Shown here: positions 31,687 to 35,458 of the stretch, piece after piece | How the letters are laid out: the number at the start of each line of letters is the position of its first letter | How positions within the stretch are numbered: position 1 is the stretch's first letter | Notes under the pieces: model-generated | The model's input: the letters and a program-made list of their open reading frames with translations, nothing else | Told to the model about the DNA's origin: nothing | Database searches by the model: none | Assembly: GCA_025462945.1 (NCBI GenBank) | Contig: JAOAPO010000417.1 | Location: 1 to 35,458 of the forward strand | DNA length: 35,458 nt | Direction of reading: 5' to 3' | Source of the DNA: Bryobacterales bacterium | Lineage (GTDB): Bacteria; Acidobacteriota; Terriglobia; Bryobacterales; Bryobacteraceae | Made by a program: the position numbers and the translations under genes

Positions 31687-33312
31687 GTGATTTTGCGTCG
31701 GCTTGTGTTGAGTAGTCTGGTAGCTCTGAGCGGTCCGGTGTTCGGGCAGGAGAGCGCGCCTCGCTTCGGAATTGCGGACGTCCATGCGCGGTCCGCGAAC
31801 TCAATACCGGGAATGCGCACGGGTTTCACGGGCGGGCGTTATCAACTGCGTAACGCGACGATGGTGGACCTGATCCGCACGGCCTGGGGAGTCGGTGCAG
31901 AGCAGGTAGTGGGCGGCCCGGCATGGCTGGAACTCGATCACTACGATGTGGTCGCAACGGCTCCGGCCGGATCTACACCGGACACTCTCCATGCGATGTT
32001 GCGAGGGCTACTGGCAGACCGGTTCGGGCTGAAGCTGCACCGAGGCATGCAGGAAAGAGCTGCTTACGCGATCACGGCCGGCAAGAAGGTGGCTTTGGAA
32101 CGTGCCAGCGCTGCTGACGAAACGGGGTGCCGATTGCAGCCAGGGGCGAAGCCCGCTACCGCTCGCGGCGTGGCAGGCGAGCCAGTGTCGTACGAATGTG
32201 GCAGCATCACCATGGCCGCGTTCGCCCAAGCTCTGCCGAAGATGCGAGGCGCGCCAGCCTATCTGTTCAGCTATCCAGTCGTCGACCGGACGGGCCTGCA
32301 GGGTTCGTGGCGCTTCGGGCTGCACTGGTCGATGCGGGTATCGGGACCTCCCCGCCCGCCAACGGCAGACACGACAACTCTGTTCGAGGCCATCGAGAAG
32401 CAGCTCGGGCTCCGGCTCCAGCCCGTCAAAATCTCCGCGCCTGTCGTAGTGGTGGACCAGGTCAGCCAGACGCCCACGCCCAACGTTCCGCAGGTCACCG
32501 AGCTACTACCCCCGCCGAGGATGGAGTTCGAGGTGGCGACGATCAAGCTGGCTGACCCGAAGAACAGCCCACAGGGCTCCAGCGTAAACATTCAGCCTGG
32601 CGGGCGCATGCAGATCGTGATGACGCTGAAGGAATTGATTCAGGAAGCGTGGAACGAGTTGGGACCCGATTTGATCAGCGGCGGACCGAAGTCGATGGAC
32701 GAGACGAGGTTCGAAGTGCGGGCCAGAGCGCCCGCTCCTGAACTGAATGACGGTCCGGGGGTGTGGAACGGGACCGATATCAACTCTATGCGTATGATGC
32801 TTCGCGCACTGCTGATTGAGCGGTTCCATCTGGTCGCACATGAAGAAGCTCGGCTGGTAAACGGGTACGTTTTGGTGACTGCAAGGCCGAAGCTGCGGCG
32901 AGCGGATCCGCGGAATCGGCCCGGGTGCAAGGAAGGACCAGGGGAGGACCGGAAGGACCCGCGGCTGACAAATCCGATGGCACCGCGGCTGGTGACCTGC
33001 CGGAACATGACCATGACTGAGTTCGCGGCTGCGCTGGCGAATTTCGCCTACCTGCCTCCGTCCGCGTCCGTCGCCGACGAGACGGGGCTTGCAGGCAAGT
33101 ATGACCTGACGGTCAACTTTAGTCCACCGACGCTGTTCCGCGGCGTTCCGGGACCGCGGGACGCCGCCGATGAAAGCGCGGTGGACCCGAACGGCGCGAT
33201 CTCGTTGTTCGACGCCTTGCGAGGACAGCTTGGGCTCAAGGTCGAGTCACGGAAGGTGTCCGGGACGATGCTGGTGATCGATCATGTGGACGAGATGCCG
33301 GTGGAGAACTGA
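31687..33312 (+). CDS. TIGR03435 family protein with internally duplicated domain
   Basis: The 541-aa exported protein (VILRRLVLSSLVALSGPVFG signal, GTG start) belongs to a family strongly expanded in Solibacter-type Acidobacteriota. Two copies of the domain are visible: first PRFGIADVHARSANSIPGMRTGFTGGRYQLRNATMVDLIRTAWGVGAEQVVGGPAWLELDHYDVVATAP…LRGLLADRFGLKLHRG…, then FEVATIKLADPKNSPQGSSVNIQPGGRMQIVMTLKELIQEAWNEL…MLRALLIERFHLVAHEEARLVNGYVLV. Each ends with a DETGL-or-DRTGL…GS/GKYDLTVNF…LFDALRGQLGLKVES element. Usual members carry one copy. Function is unknown; no enzymatic motif is seen. Confidence 0.9.
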   Translation: MILRRLVLSSLVALSGPVFGQESAPRFGIADVHARSANSIPGMRTGFTGGRYQLRNATMVDLIRTAWGVGAEQVVGGPAWLELDHYDVVATAPAGSTPDTLHAMLRGLLADRFGLKLHRGMQERAAYAITAGKKVALERASAADETGCRLQPGAKPATARGVAGEPVSYECGSITMAAFAQALPKMRGAPAYLFSYPVVDRTGLQGSWRFGLHWSMRVSGPPRPPTADTTTLFEAIEKQLGLRLQPVKISAPVVVVDQVSQTPTPNVPQVTELLPPPRMEFEVATIKLADPKNSPQGSSVNIQPGGRMQIVMTLKELIQEAWNELGPDLISGGPKSMDETRFEVRARAPAPELNDGPGVWNGTDINSMRMMLRALLIERFHLVAHEEARLVNGYVLVTARPKLRRADPRNRPGCKEGPGEDRKDPRLTNPMAPRLVTCRNMTMTEFAAALANFAYLPPSASVADETGLAGKYDLTVNFSPPTLFRGVPGPRDAADESAVDPNGAISLFDALRGQLGLKVESRKVSGTMLVIDHVDEMPVEN

Positions 33313-33329
33313 CGGCTGGTTTGCTGGGA

Positions 33330-33335
33330 TAGTAT
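33330..33335 (+). promoter_or_regulatory. Possible -10 (TAGTAT) of the first tandem esterase
   Basis: TAGTAT ends 6 bases before ATG 33342, again predicting a leaderless transcript, although TGGGGA in between could also act as a weak ribosome site. The -35 is unclear. Confidence 0.35.
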
Positions 33336-33341
33336 TGGGGA

Positions 33342-34496
33342 ATGTTTCGTCAAGTTACTTTGTCTGTGTGCCTGATGACGGGTTTGCAATTCGCAGTGGC
33401 TCAGGCTCCCGTCCCGCCCCCCGGCGGACGGGCCGCACGCCCCACGCCGCCCACGCGCGACCCGCACACTCCCGGGTATGTCAAGGCTACGGAACTGCCA
33501 GACCGGACGCTCCCGCCAATCGACAAAGACGGCAATTTCATCCTTGGACCGACGCACGACCCCGCCCCGGAAACGGTGGTTCAGCCTGGGGTACCGCAGG
33601 GCGAGATTTTCAATTTCACGATGGAGTCGAAAGACAGCAAGATTTATCCAGGGATTGCTCGTGAGCCCGGTACATTCGGCACGCCGGATGAGAAGGACCC
33701 TTCGAAGCTGATTGTGACGACGAGCCACCCTGCGCCGTATACGCGGCGGGTGTCGGTGTACGTGCCCAAGCAGTATGTAGCCGGGACCGAAGCTCCGTTC
33801 ATTGTGGGCGCCGACGGACCGGATCGCGGCCTGTTCACGGTGCTCGATAATCTGATCGCGCAGAAGAAGCTGCCGGTAATGATCGGCATCTCAATCAGCA
33901 ACGGAAGCGGCGATGCTCAGGGCAGCCAGCGCGGCATGGAGTACGACACGATGTCGGGCCTCTACGGCGAGTTTGTGGAGAAGGAAGTTCTGCCGCTCGT
34001 CGAGAAGCAGGCGAACGTAAAGCTGACGAAAGACCCTGACGGGCGCGCGACAATGGGCGGCAGTTCGGGCGGGTCAGCGGCGATGATCATGGCCTGGTAT
34101 CACCCGGATTGGTACCACCGGGTGCTTACGTATTCGGGGACGTATGTGAATCAGCAGTGGCCGCAGGACCCTAAGGTTCCGCACGGCGCGTGGGAGTTTC
34201 ACGAGCGCCTGATTCCGAACAGCCCGAAGAAGCCTCTGCGGATTTGGATGGAAGTGGGCGATCGCGACAATTACAATCCCAACATCATGCGGGACGAGAT
34301 GCATGACTGGGTGCTGGCGAACGAGAAGATGGCGGCAGTGCTGGCGAAGAAGGGCTATCACTACCAGTTTGTGTTCGCGACCAACGCCGGGCACACCGAC
34401 CGCACCGTGAAGGCGCAGACCCTGCCGCAGGCGCTGCAGTATGTCTGGCAGGGGTATCCAATTGAGGGCAAGAACAGCAAGAGCAAGCAAAAGTAG
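33342..34496 (+). CDS. Exported esterase D-like alpha/beta hydrolase (paralog 1)
   Basis: The 384-aa protein has a signal peptide (MFRQVTLSVCLMTGLQFAVAQ) and a Pro-rich linker. An N-terminal segment (NFTMESKDSKIYPGIARE) precedes the esterase domain: RRVSVYVPKQYVAGTEAPFIVGADGPD, GGSSGGSAAMIMAW with nucleophile serine, RIWMEVGDRDNY and AGHTDR with the probable Asp and His. It differs from the first esterase of the window in lacking the XynZ-like N-domain. It is paralogous to the truncated gene at 35014. It ends one base before the stop of the opposing membrane gene. Substrate unknown; carbohydrate ester likely. Confidence 0.92.
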   Translation: MFRQVTLSVCLMTGLQFAVAQAPVPPPGGRAARPTPPTRDPHTPGYVKATELPDRTLPPIDKDGNFILGPTHDPAPETVVQPGVPQGEIFNFTMESKDSKIYPGIAREPGTFGTPDEKDPSKLIVTTSHPAPYTRRVSVYVPKQYVAGTEAPFIVGADGPDRGLFTVLDNLIAQKKLPVMIGISISNGSGDAQGSQRGMEYDTMSGLYGEFVEKEVLPLVEKQANVKLTKDPDGRATMGGSSGGSAAMIMAWYHPDWYHRVLTYSGTYVNQQWPQDPKVPHGAWEFHERLIPNSPKKPLRIWMEVGDRDNYNPNIMRDEMHDWVLANEKMAAVLAKKGYHYQFVFATNAGHTDRTVKAQTLPQALQYVWQGYPIEGKNSKSKQK

Positions 34497-34904
34497 CTAG
34501 AACTGCTTTTCAAGCTGTTCAATCACCTTTTCGTCTTTTGCGATGTCGAGGCGCTGGCTCTTGATGTCGAGCCGCAGGCGACCGAAGACGCCCATGTAGA
34601 CGTTGGCAACCCAGACCAGTGCAAACCATGCGAGCACGAAACCGCGCCAGTCCTGCAACAGAAGACGAAAGCCCGTTAACGCGATGAAACCGAGCGCTAC
34701 GTAGTGGCTGAAGCAGTACTCACAGGTGAATACGTAAAAGAACTTGCGTTCGAGGAGTCGCCCGCGCTTCTGGCTTCGTTCGACGCACACTTCGCGGGGC
34801 TCACGGAAGATTTCTTCGTGGGTCACGGTCCACGCGACACACGCGATAGGAATAGCAAGCAGGAAGAGCCACGCGGTTTGTTCCCCGAGATTCGCCACTG
34901 CCAC
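34497..34904 (-). CDS. Membrane protein of unknown function with CxxC segment (DUF1360-like)
   Basis: The 135-aa protein starts at GTG and has three or so hydrophobic segments (WLFLLAIPIACVAWTV; FFYVFTCEYCFSHYVALGFIALTGF; WRGFVLAWFALVWVANVYMGVF). The first membrane half contains CEYCFSHY, a CxxC near a His that could bind a metal or be redox active. The tail is charged and helical (LDIKSQRLDIAKDEKVIEQLEKQF). It separates two paralogous esterases on the opposite strand. Function unknown. Confidence 0.75.
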   Translation of the reverse strand: MAVANLGEQTAWLFLLAIPIACVAWTVTHEEIFREPREVCVERSQKRGRLLERKFFYVFTCEYCFSHYVALGFIALTGFRLLLQDWRGFVLAWFALVWVANVYMGVFGRLRLDIKSQRLDIAKDEKVIEQLEKQF

Positions 34905-35013
34905 ATAGAGGCTGTATCGCGAGTGTTGTTACGCAATCCGGCCATTTCGTGCCTGAGATAAGATGATGAAGGTTTTCGTATCCGCACTTGTGAAAGAGAA
35001 GGAGTACTTATTT

Positions 35014-35458
35014 ATGTTTCTTCGTGTTAGCCTCGCGTCCCTGATCGGAATCGGATCAGCGATGGCCCAGGCTCCGGCAGCCGCCCCGGCCTCAGAACCG
35101 GCAGCCGCACCCGCTGCCGCAGCAACTCCCCGACCTCCCCGCCCTCAGGCACCAGCCCGCGACCCCAACACACCGGGCTACGTGAAGGCGACCGAGTTGC
35201 CGGATGGAGCGGTCCCCTCCCCTAAAGCGAACGGCAATTTCATCATCGGCCCGACGCATAATCCGGCACCTGAGATGACGGTGAGGGAAGACGTTCCACA
35301 CGGCACCATCTACAACTTCACGATGGAGTCGAAGGACAGCAAGTTCTATCCGGGAATCGCGCGCGATGTTCCGGCCGTCCGGCCAGATCCGGCAACGCCC
35401 GGCGCGCCGATGAACATTACGAGCCACCCGCAGCCGTATACGCGGAAGGTGGCGGTGT
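35014..35458 (+). CDS. Exported esterase D-like protein, paralog 2 (3' truncated by window)
   Basis: Absent from the ORF track because it runs off the end. From ATG 35014 it reads MFLRVSLASLIGIGSAMAQAPAAAP, aligned with paralog 1 at the first residues. It continues RDPNTPGYVKATELPD…NGNFIIGPTHNPAPEMTVREDVPHGTIYNFTMESKDSKFYPGIARD…SHPQPYTRKVAV, very close to the N-terminal part of the 33342 gene. AGAAGGAG lies 10 bases upstream. An in-frame ATG at 34963 is less likely because it hides the signal peptide. The catalytic region is beyond the window. Confidence 0.92.
   Translation, partial: MFLRVSLASLIGIGSAMAQAPAAAPASEPAAAPAAAATPRPPRPQAPARDPNTPGYVKATELPDGAVPSPKANGNFIIGPTHNPAPEMTVREDVPHGTIYNFTMESKDSKFYPGIARDVPAVRPDPATPGAPMNITSHPQPYTRKVAV

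Noticed and set aside
1-35458. CRISPR arrays, tRNA/rRNA genes, insertion sequences, prophage
   Set aside because: I saw no regularly spaced repeats, cloverleaf-like sequences, transposase motifs or terminal inverted repeats; short intergenic gaps leave little room.

Overview
The window reads as a high-GC chromosomal segment from an Acidobacteriota bacterium of the Bryobacterales/Solibacter type. This is inferred from gene content: a TIGR03435-family protein, a DUF1080–PSD1(DUF1549/DUF1553)–DUF1501 operon, many secreted c-type cytochrome fusions, several Tat-exported enzymes and DUF1269-like/BON stress proteins. There are no rRNA or tRNA genes, CRISPR arrays, transposases or phage genes. Genes are packed tightly, with many 1–4 base start/stop overlaps. 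No gene-free stretch exceeds 300 bases.

Layout. 1–1.2 kb: 3' part of a secreted esterase. 1.2–2.6 kb (minus): a Tat-exported UxuA-like TIM barrel coupled to an L-rhamnose mutarotase. 2.7–4.2 kb: a cyclase with an extra N-terminal domain, then a periplasmic DsrE-like protein. 4.2–6.1 kb: a heme / terpene-cyclase-like / ankyrin fusion. 6.0–11.5 kb (minus): the DUF1080–PSD1–DUF1501 operon. 11.5–12.3 kb: an SRPBCC–ArsR pair. 12.4–15.4 kb: a copper module (Cys-rich secreted protein, two-domain multicopper oxidase, CusF–TolC fusion), closed by a strong bidirectional terminator facing rpsT. 15.8–19 kb: a PQQ-type propeller protein divergent from a SAM methyltransferase. 19.2–19.7 kb: a frameshifted gene. 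19.8–21.9 kb (minus): an MFS transporter and a stand-alone 5'-3' exonuclease. 22.0–23.3 kb: a 90-aa protein, MsrB and an exported cyclophilin. 23.3–26.4 kb (minus): a PQQ sugar dehydrogenase–cytochrome fusion and two stress-type proteins. 26.9–29.6 kb: a DNA repair operon (radical SAM, DUF4130–UdgX, small basic protein). 29.6–31.6 kb (minus): a frameshifted di-heme cytochrome. 31.7–35.5 kb: a duplicated-domain TIGR03435 protein and two near-tandem paralogous esterases, the second cut by the window end.

Together the genes suggest a heterotroph that oxidises and cleaves plant or microbial glycans outside the cytoplasm (esterases, 3-keto-glycoside hydrolase-like DUF1080, PQQ dehydrogenase, c-type heme modules), with copper detoxification and DNA or protein repair functions. 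The most unusual signals are a GC-skew polarity reversal near 20–23 kb that does not follow gene orientation, several promoters placed so close to start codons that the mRNAs should be leaderless, multi-domain fusions, and two single-base frameshifts. I see no clear evidence for a completely new multi-gene system. The strongest leads are the heme–barrel–ankyrin protein, the copper module and the UdgX operon with its small basic partner.
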